A DNA stretch of 64,000 nt, taken from the NCBI RefSeq assembly GCF_001653235.2, contig NC_035791.1:6138001-6202000 (forward strand), written 5' to 3'. Shown here one piece after another: positions 46,301 through 58,380 of this stretch. Within the stretch, counting starts at the first letter, position 1. Every line of letters starts with the position of its first letter. The position numbers and the translations under genes are program-made. Under the pieces are notes generated by a model, which was given only the letters and a program-made list of their open reading frames with translations, ran no database searches and was not told where the DNA came from. Source of the stretch: Pochonia chlamydosporia 170. Lineage: Eukaryota > Ascomycota > Sordariomycetes > Hypocreales > Clavicipitaceae.

Positions 46301-49300
46301 GTCCGTTCGCCCAACGTACTGTAGCGAGCCATCTGGACGATATTGGACCATGTCTCCAGTACGGTAGAGTCTTCCTCGACGACCGTGCACTTTGGCGGCA
46401 CCCATGGTCTTTGATGTGCAGCGAGTGAGCCATTCTGGATCTTCAATGAAGGATTTGCTCGTTGCCGATTCGTTATTCAGATATCCTCGACCAACCAAGG
46501 GGCCCTCAACCCAAAGCTCACCGACTTCGCCGAGTTTGCTGGGAGTGTTCGTTTCAGGATCGATTACCCATGTACACACTCCTGCTCCTCGTCCTATAGC
46601 AATATCACCTGGTTTAATCTCAGAAAATGCTACAACTGGGGTACACTCAGCCGGACCATACACATTGAACATTTTGGTTTCACCGTTGACTAGAAATGTG
46701 TCGCCGGGTAGGACAGGCTCGCCGCCAGTGAGGATTGTAGACATCCGTGATAATGCCTTTTCGCCTACAATTCGTGCCACGGATGGTGTAAAGTCAGCGT
46801 GGTTCACGCCATATCGCTCCAAGCAACCTGCAAGATCATTGTCCCTCTCTTCCTGCGAAGGTATGCAGAGGCACCCTCCGGAAGTAAAAGTTTGAATGAT
46901 ATTAGACCAGGCAGGATCAAATGCATAAGATGAGAAGTTGAAAACTCGTGAGGAGGATGAATAGCCCAGTTGGACCTGTTGATAAGTTACAGCTGATGCG
47001 AAATTTGAATGGGTAATCAAGGCCCCCTTGGGAACGCCGGTACTGCCCGAAGTGAAACAGAGATATAATACGTCTGACGGGTCAACAACAGGAAGCGTTG
47101 ATACTGACGGATTCCAATCCTGGTTTGGTCCGACAAGAATGGTTGTATGATTGCCGAGTTGAAAAGAGAGAGACTCATTCGCAATAGATGATAGAACTAG
47201 TGGTGCCTCTGCTTGTGCGATGATGGATCGCAGGCGCTCGAGTGGTTGCGTTGTGTCCAATGCTAAGCATGCAGCACCTGCTTTCATGACGGCCACGGTG
47301 GCGATGGGCATCCAAGCAGACTTTTCAAATACAAGAGGCACAATCTTCCCCTGAACTCCAGTGCCGCATACATGGAGGGCCAACCGAGTCGACATGACGT
47401 CTAGTTGTTCATATGTGAAGTCTCCGTCCCACGCATTGATGGCCGGACGCAAAGGGTTCATCAATACCCTTCGAGTTATCATGTCATGGATACACTCTAG
47501 CGTCGGTAGTGGTACGGTTTCATTCCAACTGAAAGCTTGGCAGATGTGCCATGGTTCACCGTGGAGTAGTTGTAGACTTTGATGGCCAATGTTGCTATCG
47601 TTGAGATGCCGTAGAGCGGAGACGAAGTCATCGATAACAAAATCCATGTGATCCTGAGCAATAACTGTCGAGTCGAACATAACCCGTAAATCAACTCCGC
47701 TGGAGCCCAAAAAACATTCAACCACCACTGGGTACGTGTCTGAGGTTGACCCGGCCTTGTTATCATGGACTTCAGTTAAGAACAGGGAGTCTTCGTCCTT
47801 GCTACTACCCGTGCTACTTGGCTGTATCACCAGTAGTGTCTGAAAATTGCAACCGGTTGCTGCTTTATCACTCATTCGTGCAATCTTCTGCAGACCGGTG
47901 TGTTCATATGAAATCATATCTGCTGTCTGACCTTGCACCATCTCGAGTAGCTGGTTGATGCTTGTATCCCAATCGAATAAAACTGCTACAGGTATTGTTG
48001 CAATGGTCGGGCCTGCAATCAGCTCGATTCCCTCTAAAGCAGCTTGACGACCGGTAACTGTTAACCCAAAGAGAGCTTCGCAGGAACCAGTCGCGTTTGC
48101 AGTAGCAACCGCCCATGCCGCTTTGAGAAGGGTCGCTGGAGTGAAGTCACTATCCCCCCAGCCCATGTCTGAAATGTGCCGTACTTTTTCGCTGTCTGGC
48201 TGTGTATGATGATTTACCAGTACTGGTGGAAAATGTATGCCCTCACTGTTCTCAAACATTGCCGTCCAGAATCGAAACTCTGTATCCACATCCCGATTTA
48301 GCAAATGCTTGATAAACCGGGACATGGGCTGCAATCCAAGACGTGGTTGACCAAAATAAATGTTTTGCACCTCTTTCAAGATAAGGGGCACAGTCCATCC
48401 ATCAAAGAGAGAGTGATGTACCCTCCATACCAGTCTGGTGTTTCCAGAACGTGTAGACCTTACAAGATTGAATATGGAAAGAGGTGTTCCCAATCCCATG
48501 GCAACATCCGTGGTGGAGTCTTGCGTGGAGTCTTGAATGGAGTCTTGCTCATTGATGGTCGTCCACCACAGTCCCTCATCAACGACGACTTGCACCAGAA
48601 TGTGACCCTCCACATGAGGCAAACTGATGATCCTTGTCCGCAAGATAGCATTGGACTCTACAGTCCGAAGCCACGCGGTTTGAAGTAGATCTGCGTCAAT
48701 GTCTGGTCCAACTTGAAAGGTATGCTCGGTCACATAGTTCTCGGGCCGTATCTCAGTGAGAGCTATGAGTCCCTCCTGGAGAGGTGTACAAGGCAGGATA
48801 TCAACCACCTGAGATATTTGGACACCGCACATCTGAGAACTGGCAGCTATTGCCTGTTGTAAGTTAAGCGACGGAGGCAGTAATGAGTATGGATGAACAT
48901 CCACGACGTCGGGCTGAGGGCCGGCACTCAATTCTTTCGGAGCATTTGATGTTCCAGTAGTGCTTGAAGTGTCAACAATGGAAAGATTGTCATCATTTCC
49001 GGATTCAAGCTTTTCGAAGTCAATAAATTGTGTCTTTCTCTCACTGACTTCATGAATATGCTCAGTTTTAGACGGAAAACTGTCTGAACGATCCCCAGCT
49101 GGGCTCGAATCAGGCTGCTTAAGCTCCCATGAGTCTGAAGCCCCATTAGCCCTGGCAAACAGCGTAGAGCTACTTGGTTTGTGACCATTTCGTCCAGTGC
49201 TGCGAAGCTTGGAGAGCAGGCGCCTTGTCTTCCTAAGTTTCACTCTTTCAGGGCGGAGACGGCTCAGACGAGAAAGGAATCCATCTATATAGCGATATGC

Positions 49301-49405
49301 TGAAAATGACCCTCTCGGCCACCGTCTTGAATGAGGACTACCATGCTTGACGGACTTCTTCGAAACACCAACTGAGTTCTTGGTACCTCGCGGTGATGGG
49401 TCCAT
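40326..49405 (-). CDS. Nonribosomal peptide synthetase, C-A-T-E-C-(half C)-A-T
   Basis: Two exons on the minus strand, 49405-41578 and 41521-40326, with a 56-bp intron inside the second adenylation domain; 3007 aa. The start is MDPSPRG (the open frame runs further only to a GTG). Residues 1-190 are basic and Ser-rich. C1 begins at ~200 (VDILPCTPLQEG) with active site HHSLFDGWT at ~330. A1 spans ~640-1150 (FTSGSTGVPKG). T1 is at ~1200 (GGDSITAM). E spans ~1260-1680 (AHHTVVDLVSW, EGHGRE). C2 spans ~1735-2150 with the variant site SHSLVDASS. A half C domain with no HHxxxDG spans ~2157-2390. A2 spans ~2400-2895 (FTSGSTGTPKG), and T2 is at ~2960 (GGDSIGAM). By eye, specificity positions read D-P-S-D-L-G-V-P-V for A1 and D-V-S-D-L-G-A-P-T for A2, so related substrates are likely. 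There is no terminal C, TE or reductase domain. A product with a D residue from A1 is expected. Confidence 0.96.
48515..48550. repeat. 12-bp in-frame minisatellite within the NRPS
   Basis: Three near-perfect 12-bp copies (unit GGAGTCTTGNNN on the plus strand) encode repeats of Gln-Asp-Ser in the first condensation domain, upstream of its active-site motif. The repeat keeps frame and so could vary in copy number without breaking the gene. Confidence 0.85.
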
Positions 49406-51359
49406 AATGCGACAGTATTTCTTTGTTTCTTCTTTGAGAAAATAATGTAGTATTCTGAACACTATGATAGGTCGTTGTCAAGAGATCAGCCATTCCTCTC
49501 CACTAGCACAGTCCTCGATCAGAACAATTATATATGTTCGACCTCCTCCCACCCGGTAAGGTTTGGTAAAGATGTCTCCGAACTCATCAGTACTTTCTCC
49601 AGCCTTACACACCACCTTCACATGTTTTCTCAATTAGAAAGACAAGGCCGCAGGTTAGCAAGACGATCAACTGTCACTGCCCATCTCTCCCTATCACAAG
49701 ACTGCCGACAGCATCCACCACGGCGTGCGGCCAGAGAAGACCATATGATGGATCGACAACGGTAAGCAGCCTCGCACGGCACATCATGCAATAAATCTTT
49801 TGTATGGTACTTTTTCTTTCGCCCCCACAATATTGGAAGTTAACTCTAGCCCGTGGTGAAGGAGACTTCATTTCAACCGCATACAGAACAGACCAATTTC
49901 TCTTTACGAGCGTATCTTAAGTTTCCCGCAACACGCCACTCTTCGTAAGTGATGGTGAACAAGTTTTAAGTTGCAGGTACGCATCCGAGATGCAACTCAG
50001 CCTTATTTTATGCTACGCATGTGGCCAATGCGGGGGTAACTATATCTCAAGTATACGTTATGTACGGAGTAGCAATGCTTGCTTTCCCTGGACCAGCATT
50101 TAAGAACAAGATATAAGGTTAAATTCGCCAGGAGTCTCGTGTAAACGAAAGACGTGAATCGGCCCGATGAGCTCCACTGCCGCAGCCCTGTGATAAAAAT
50201 AAAGAGCATGAATTATGTAAATGTGGCTCTTCAGCAGGTTATTCTTGGTTTTACCTTTCACGTACATAAAAGTGGCGCTGGGCGAGTGACTATTCTGCAA
50301 TGGAGCTTAGAACAGATAGTGCTTGATGCTGTATGAACATTATAAATGCCTTTGTTACTTGCCGAAACAAAAAAAGGTTTGCTTTGAATATGGCGTACGT
50401 TAGAGTTCAGTCATTTGACAGCCACGTATGTGCCGATTTCCGAGTGTGTTGATGGACAGGGTGGCCTTGGTCCTCGAGCACAGTTATGGCATCCTATGGT
50501 AGGGTATCGCTCGAGCTTCAGTTGCAATTGCTATACGAAGTTCCTAATCAGGCATCGATATAAAGCAGAAAATGCACAACATGCATATCCGCGGGGTGGC
50601 GCATATTTTTTTTTTGGATAACCTGGCACATAGATCGAGACAACGGGACGTGCGGAATTCTCCGTACGAAATGTATAAATCAGGTACATGTACATGCATC
50701 AAACTGGGTGAACGTGACCTAAGAAATCTACATAGACTTGAAATTGGTAAGCATACAGTCACCTACGCTTGACATCATGTTCGATTTGATATAAGTCTCC
50801 CCATGTACCCGTATAGCATCTCGTCTTGAATACATCAGACGCAGTGTACCAGTCAAAAGCATCAAAAATTGAAATTCTCGCTATACTGTACGTTCATTAA
50901 GCCTAGCACGATATACTTCCCCGTCGGTATTGTGCCTGTCGAGTGAAGCGGAGGAGAGTACGCGATAGAATTCCCAAACGGAACAAACTCGGCTTCCTGT
51001 ACCGAAACATTTCGAGTACTTGGAGTTGATCTACATGAGATTGGAGACCAAATACGTGTGAATCGCGTCAGTCTACATTTCAGCTACGCCATCGACGACA
51101 TCATCAGCTGCACCAACTTTCCCCTTTCCCCTTTCCCCTGGTTTGCATCGCTTCTTTCCCACCCAGCTTCCACCCGCGGCACAGCGAATGTGCAATGTAC
51201 TGACTGGCGAGTACGCTTGACACTAAATAACCAATGCTGAAGCAGCTGCACAAAGGGATGCAGAGGCAAGCGTTGCCCACGCTTGAGTTCCAGCCATTCT
51301 AAGATCCCCAGCAACTTGGAAGCAGCCCATTACGCGTGATTATATCTCCGTCATCAAGG
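49406..51359. promoter_or_regulatory. Divergent promoter region of NRPS and ABC exporter (1.95 kb)
   Basis: No gene is supported here. It contains GTACGGAGTA at ~50062, a related TCTCCGTACG on the other strand at ~50660, a GTACATGTACATG tract at ~50691 and three TTTCCCC copies at 51118-51138 near the exporter start. Joint control of synthetase and exporter from this region is inferred from the arrangement. Confidence 0.5.
51118..51138. repeat. TTTCCCC tandem repeat, three copies
   Basis: Three perfect heptamer copies, about 220 bp before the exporter's ATG. Pyrimidine tracts of this kind are common in fungal promoters. Confidence 0.85.
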
Positions 51360-54300
51360 ATGGAATACTCAATGGAAGCTGAGAGGCAATTTGGGCCCGT
51401 TCTATCCAGCCCAAATGATACGACTTTCGACTTTACTCTGTTATTCGAGGAAGTAATCCTCACGGCCCTTCCCCTGGGCATTGCTCGTACGCTGAATCGA
51501 AACAGAAAAGCACCAGTTACGACTGTGATGTGATGCTAACATTACTGCAGTTCTCTGGTCCGTCCAACGCTTGTGGACGCTCCGGCGAGGCGCGCCCAAA
51601 GTTCGACCATCATGGCTGTTGCCTTCTAAAATGGTGTGATGATAACAAACAAGTGCCTTTCAGTTTTGCCGTCTATGCTGACAAGTTTGGAAAAGGTCGC
51701 CTTCATGAGTTATTCGGCATTGCAGATAGCGGTTTTAGTTCTGTGGGAAAGGAGAAGCCCCCCAAATACTGCATTCACGCTTGCATGCCATGTTTTGGCC
51801 ATTGTCGGTTATATCCTGTTGATGCTAGTCTCATTCTTTGAGCACACACGTTCAATTCGTCCATCTACACTTCTCGTCGTCTACATCGGCCTATCCCTTC
51901 TACTTGACATAGCACAAGTCAGAACACTATTCCTAATCCCCCAGCTGGGTGCCATTCCTCAAGTGTCTCTGTCAAGTTTTGTGGTCAAATTCATCATCCT
52001 TATTCTTGAAGCCTTCGAAAAACAGAGAATGATTCTTCCCGAGTGGAAGACTTCGGCCCCCGAAGCGACAGGTAGCGTTATCAACCGCAGCCTGTTCATC
52101 TGGTTGAACAAGCTGCTCGCCAAAGGTTTCAGAACCGTACTCATCGTCGATTCTTTACCACAACTGGACAACGAGATACTTTCGGCCACGACTCCAAACG
52201 CGCTCATGACCAAATGGAGACGGAGTAGGTCAAACCTAACGAAAGTGCCACTCGTTGCTGACTTCTGCCACAGCTGAGAATCCTGGAAAGAACACTCTCT
52301 TTTGGTTGTACATAAAGCACTACAAGATGCCTATATTGGCTGGTGTTTTGCCACGATTGGCGAATATTGGATTCAATTTCTCGCAACCATATCTCATCCA
52401 ACGTGTCCTCGAGGTTGTCGCCGAACCTAATGAACCAAAGAGAAAGGAGATCGGATACGCGCTAGTGGGTGCGTATGCATTAGTGTATATTGGAATGTCT
52501 GTTAGTAGCACCTTTAGTATCCTCGTAAGCTTCATTCTCACAGTTTCATAGATATCATTCACCGTTTACCAGCACAAGACGTATCGGTTGCTCACCCTGT
52601 ATCGTGGTAGTTTAGTTACCATGGTTTACGACAAGGTGCTTCGCATCACCTCTGGGGCAAACAATGCAGAGGCGGTTACATTAATGAGTGCCGATATAGA
52701 TCGTATCACGGGCAGTATGCATCTAGTTCACGAGCTCTATGCAAGTATCATTGAAGTCGGGATTGCCATATGGCTATTGTACGAGTTTCTCGGTATCGCA
52801 ATGGTGGCCCCAATCGCTTGGATGGCACGTATGTTCTGTTCTTCACCCCCAAGGGCTTCTCTCACGCTAATTGCAATATAGTTTGTCTCCTAGCGGGTGT
52901 TCCGATAGCGAAAGCATCTGCTAATGCACAAATCCCTTGGTTGGAGGCCATTGAAGAGAGACTAGCATCCACAGTCAAGTGCTTAGGTGCCATGAAAGGG
53001 ATCAGAATAACAGGTCTGGCAGACATTATCTCTGCCCAGATAACGGATCTTCGAATGGCAGAAATCCGGGCCTCATGGCGTCACCGATTTCTCAATGTTT
53101 TTATCTTTGTACTGAGTAAGTCTGTCTCAGACGGTTGAAGAGCTTGTCAGCTCAATTTGCTAATACATTACCTTCAGCCCTGTCATCGTCGGGGTTGACT
53201 CCTGTCTGGACGTTTATGACATATATCCTGATTGACAAAGCTACAGGTGGCTCTGGAACTCTGTCAGATGGTGTTGCTTTTGCTACGCTCAGTCTTCTTG
53301 AGCTAGTGGAACAGCCGCTGATGTATGTGATTGAAGGCACAGAAGATGTCAAGACTGTCCTCAACTGCTTTGGCCGCATTCAGGGATATCTGTTGTTGCC
53401 CGAGAGACAAGACTATAGGATTTCACATAATCCATCAAAGTCAAGCTTAGGTGCTCCTGAATCGAGTGAAGAAAAGGAACCTAGGGAGCCTTCTGTGTCC
53501 GTGACTGAGAAGCCGAAACCCATCGTTTCGATCAAAGACGTGGCGGCTAAATACGTCGAAGGAGACCACGTCATTGGCAGCAATTGGACATTTGACATCG
53601 AAAGAGGAAAAGTCACCATGATTTACGGAGTAGTAGGTTGCGGGAAATCTACATTGTTGAAGGTCTTGCTTGGGGAGGTGCCCATTGTCAGTGGCTCTGT
53701 GGCTGTAGACTTCTCTACAGTCTCATACTGCCCTCAGGCACCCTGGTCAAATTGGGGAACTATTCGAAGCAATATTCTTGGAATGTCTGATTGGGACGCA
53801 GAATGGTATAATACGGTAACCAACGCTTGTGCACTGCCGGCAGATTTTGATGAACTACCCAACGGGGACCAAACTCATATCGGCTCAAGAGGCTCCAAGC
53901 TAAGCGGCGGGCAACAGATTCGCCTTTCCCTGGCTCGAGCATTGTATTGTCGAAGCTCGATCCTAATTTTAGATGATGTCGTTACTGGTCTAGACAAAAA
54001 CACCGAACATCACATCCTAAACGCTTTGTTTGGGTCCACAGGGCTATTAAAAAAGTCAACATCGACAAGCATTTTGGCAACTAGTTCTGAGCAACACCTT
54101 CGATTCGCCGACAATGTAATCAGACTTACAAAAACCGGCAACTGCAGCGAGGATGGCACGCTTGTAAAATCGAAGTCTTCCGAGAGAGTGGACGAAGACA
54201 CCATTGTTGACAACACTCCGTCTGAGTTGGACACCTCTGATCCGGAGCTCGAGTTACCGCCGGATGTTATTGAAGAACTAGAAGCTGGTGATAGAGTGGA

Positions 54301-56235
54301 AGCTAGTACTAGCCGAAAAACAGGGGAATGGAGGATTTACGCTTATTATGCGAAAGCTGCTGGGTGGTGGCTAACCGTTCTCTATCTCCTGGCGGTTTGT
54401 GTCTTTGTTTTTGGTTCCACATTCCCATGTAAGTAGATTATTCGACCGGACAGTATTGCCTCTGTTGCTAACTATTTCAGCTGTGTGGGTGCAATGGTGG
54501 ACTAATGCCAACGAGCTTAATCCAGATGAGGAGAGTTCAAATCAGAGGCTGGGCTACTGGCTTGGAGTATATGCAGCCCTGGGGGTTTTTACGGTTATAG
54601 CATGTGCGATTGGGGACTGGTAAGTACCACTGGCCATGTCATTTGCGGAATTCTCAACTTAAATAATGATTGCAGTACTTTCAACCTTGTCGTACTACCC
54701 AGGACGTCGAGAAAATTCCACCGGCTGTTGCTAGATACGAGCATGCGGTATGTATTCGGTTCTCTTAGAACCCGGAGACAAGTGATAGGAACCGGGCTAA
54801 CAAGATACCATGTAGGGCTCACACATCATTCTTTACTTCAACAGATGCCGGAATGACCATCAATAGATTTAGCCAGGACCTAGAGCTCATCGACAACGAT
54901 CTTCCGCAGGCACTCGACTCTACCATATTCCAGTTCTTTGCCACCCTTGCGTCTGTAGCGCTGATATTTATCGGTGCCAACTACACGGCAGCGGCTATTC
55001 CTGTCTGCTGTGTTGCACTGTTTTTGGTCCAGCTATTTTATCTTCGTACTTCACGACAGATGCGTATTCTCGACATTCAAGCCAAGGCTCCTCTCTTCTC
55101 GCACTTTATTGATACGGTGCGAGGCGTCGTGCCTCTTCGAGCTTATGGATGGACGCAGCAATACATGAAGCATCACCTTGACGCCCTCAACTGGTCACAG
55201 CGCCCGTATTATCTAATGTTCACCATTCAGAGGTGGCTGATGCTGGTCCTTGATCTTTTCAACGCTGGTTTGGCTATTTTGCTTGTTGCTATAGTCATGT
55301 GTATTCCTAACAGTTCTACCGCTTATCTTGGCGTGGCTCTGTTTAATATCGTATCATTCTCAGCAACTCTGCAGGCTCTAGTGAGTGACTGGATTCAGGT
55401 TGAGACCGCGCTAGGCGCCGTCAGCAGAATCAGAGCATATACCATCAATGTCAAGAGCGAGCACCTCCCTGGCGAGGATGATGATGTGCCCGACGCTTGG
55501 CCGCAAAATGGTGCCATCGTGTTTGATAACGTATCCGCCACTCACAATTCATCTCTGGAGCCGGCTGTCAAAAATATTGACTTGTCCATCCGTGCTGGTG
55601 AGAGAGTTGCGATATGCGGCCGAACAGGCAGCGGCAAATCAACCCTGGCTTACACTTTGATGCGCATGACGGACATCACGGAGGGCAAAATATTAATTGA
55701 TGACATCGATATCAGCACGATACCGCGAGATGAAGTAAGGCAAAGGATCAACGCTTTGCCACAGGAACCCTTCTTCCTCACGGGAAGCGTCCGACAAAAC
55801 CTCGACCCAGGGACATCTGTGAGTGACGAACGTATGATTGAAGCGTTGCGAGAGTTTTCATTGTGGGAACACTTTGAGACTCGAGACGGTCTTGATGGTG
55901 AAATGGATGAGGAAGAACTGTCTCACGGACAGTGCCAGCTCTTCTGCCTTGCTCGAGCTGTTCTGCGACCCGGGAAGATTATGATTCTGGACGAAGCAAC
56001 AAGTAGCATAGACAGTGAAACGGACCACATGGTGCAGCAAGTCCTCGGCAAGGCATTCGAAGGACGTACAGTCATTGCAATCGCACACAAACTGGACACC
56101 ATAATGGAGTTTGATCGAGTCGTCATGATGGATAAGGGCCGCATTGTAGAGATGGGTTCGCCTGGGCAGTTAATGGACACCGAGGACTCAGCATTCCGTG
56201 ACTTGGTTATGCGTGAACTCAATGGGAAGCCTTGA
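51360..56235 (+). CDS. ABC transporter, ABCC (MRP) type full transporter
   Basis: Ten exons: 51360-51486, 51551-51635, 51686-52224, 52274-52500, 52552-52828, 52882-53115, 53178-54428, 54481-54619, 54676-54747 and 54816-56235. They total 1456 aa. The second intron is the least certain border. An N-terminal membrane block (TMD0; FDFTLLFEEVILTALP, SALQIAVLVLW) precedes TMD1, NBD1, TMD2 and NBD2. NBD1 has Walker A GVVGCGKSTLL, signature LSGGQQ and Walker B SILILDDVVTGLD, with Asp where the catalytic Glu normally stands, as is usual for ABCC proteins. NBD2 has GRTGSGKSTL, LSHGQCQ and IMILDEATSSID and should be the hydrolytic site. The motif FTSTDAGMTINRFSQDLELID lies in TMD2. Close fungal relatives export cluster-made metabolites. 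It is divergent from the NRPS, so export of its peptide or self-protection is likely. Confidence 0.95.
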
Positions 56236-56706
56236 GATATTACTATTGAAGCAGATGAATTTTAGATAGATAAAAGAGACTATGTGATGCTTACGAAAAG
56301 TAGTCACTGGACTAGCTATCAGATCCTCTGTTTTGTCACAAAGTCACGGTATAGCCGTCTACAAAGCGAATATGTGCAAATATAACAACAGTTGAGCCCC
56401 TGGCTTGCAGCTGAAACCTCTCGGCCAAATACCTACAACTGCATGATGTGTCAGCATCTGGACAGCATCCTTAAAGTCCTCCCAGGTGACCATTCGTATC
56501 CGTCCCGGCCCAGAAGCGCCACGCGGTGACATGGTGACGCAAGTCTGCTGTTGTCGGGCAGTAAATGGATGTAAATTGCATTTGCTTGGCTCACCCGGGT
56601 GCTGAGAGGGATACACGGGAATTTCTTTTCATTTATAATCTCCCCGAAGCCACTGCTCATCGTCTCCGCGACTTTTCTGACACGGTACTTCACCGTAAAC
56701 TTCGTG
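56236..56706. other. Spacer between exporter and beta-lactamase-fold gene
   Basis: About 470 bp holding the exporter's 3' UTR and the promoter of the next gene on the same strand. No gene is seen. Confidence 0.5.
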
Positions 56707-58380
56707 ATGGAGCTCCTTCAGTCCGCTCAGTTCGCCAACCATGTGCGGAAACTCATGGACCACCACTCAGTGACGGGACTTGCCATTTCTTTGGTGCAGG
56801 ACCAAGAATTAATCTCGCTAGCTGTTGGCAAGGCCTCTCTGGAGCCATCTACAGCTTTCACGCCAGATTCGCTCATCCGTGTTGGTTCTCTTTCAAAATG
56901 CCTTACTGCGGCCGCCGTCGCACTGCTTGTTCACGACAACGAGAGGTACCCTGATGTGCAATACGAGACGCCCATTGCAAGTCTTCTTCCCGGCGATTTT
57001 GTTATGCCTGGGGCGGATCACGACGACGTCACTTTGGAAGACATATTGAATCACCAGACAGGCATGCCCACGTAAGTGCTTCCGTTCTCCAAACAACGCG
57101 GATGAGGTGTTGTAATACGCGTCAGACAAAACGGAATGTGGAAGGAGATACATTTACCACCAGTCGTTTCAACTTGTATTCGTATGCTAATATATTTAAG
57201 CCATGAGCTTGCGCTCTTCGGCCCCAACGCGAAGCATCCAGACAATGCTTGCTCCATTACGAGGAATTTGCGTAACCTCGCCCCAGTGGCTCCTAATCGA
57301 ACAGAATTTATATATTGCAACATGATGTACACCGTGGCTACTCATGTCATCGAGCAGCAAACGAAAACTAAATTTGGGGATTTTCTTGAAGCCCACCTCT
57401 TGCGGCCGTTGCAAATGAACTCAACGGCACTTTTTAAAAGCCGTGTAGAAGCCAACGGGCTACTTGGACGGGTCGCCACCGGATATCTGCGATGCAAAAA
57501 GACAAAAAGTTTCAATGAAGCTGTACATCGCGAAAGTCCCGAGTCACAAGGCGCCTCTGAGATACACTCCAGTGCCTCTGACTATGCCAAGTGGATCAAG
57601 GCATTGATAAACCGCGAAAGTCCCATCACGGACGAGATTTACGAGAGTCTCACAAAGAGGCGTGTAGAACAAGACCGCCTAACTGAAGAACCGTTACACG
57701 AGGCCCAATTAATACACTACACATTTGGTTGGGACGTTGCCAAATACGAAGATTACACCATTCTGTCTCACGAAGGGGGCGACATAGGCTATCACTGTAT
57801 TCAGTTTTTCATGCCGGAGCTCAAATTCGGAGGTGCCATTTTTAGCAACTCAGACCACGCAAGCACATTGATGGGCCGACTCAAATATCGGTTGATCGAT
57901 GAAAGGATCCATGGACCTTGTGCCGAGGACCCGACCAGCGAGGTCAAAGCGGATGATTTGCCTGGCGACAGTGTTTCCGAGGACTCTGAAGATGAGTACT
58001 ACCAAGAGCGTATAGAAGACGTACGACAGGGTATTTGCCCAGGAATCACAGATGTGCTACCACAGGAGCTACCGCTCAGTGTCTACACAGGACAGTACTG
58101 GAACCCTGGATATCGAAGCATCCTGGTCGAAGAGGATAACGGCTCCTTAGTAATCAATGCGCAAGACCGATCTCTGAGATTTACAGTCACTTTTATACAC
58201 GTGTGTGATCAAACAAAATATGTTGCAATTTTACATCTTGGACCAGATCCTGATATCATCACTGAAGCCGAGTTTATTCTTGCAGGAGGCACTGCGACCA
58301 AGGTCGGAATCCATCTGGAGGAGCGTTTGGAGGAGAAGATATGGTTTGAGCGTGTTTACCTGGAAGAAGAGCAAAGATAG
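56707..58380 (+). CDS. Serine beta-lactamase-fold hydrolase or transferase
   Basis: Two exons, 56707-57071 and 57201-58380, giving 514 aa; the intron is GTAAGT...TTTAAG. The start is MELLQSAQF. The penicillin-binding/beta-lactamase (class C-like) fold is clear: nucleophile motif Ser61-Leu-Ser-Lys64 (VGSLSKC), second motif Tyr160-Cys-Asn162 and a third His-Gly motif (LSHEGGDIGYH). DILNHQTGMPTHEL is family-typical. Domain 1 ends at ~390; the last ~120 residues form a beta-rich lipocalin-like extension seen in many fungal members (VYTGQYWNPGYRSILVEE). Relatives include LovD, which moves acyl groups in lovastatin synthesis, and peptide or ester hydrolases. There is no signal peptide. Since the NRPS has no release domain, this is one candidate for product release or acylation (inference). 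Confidence 0.92.

Noticed and set aside
49406..49462. N-terminal extension of the NRPS by 19 codons
   Set aside because: The extension begins at GTG, not ATG; the first ATG in frame is at 49405.
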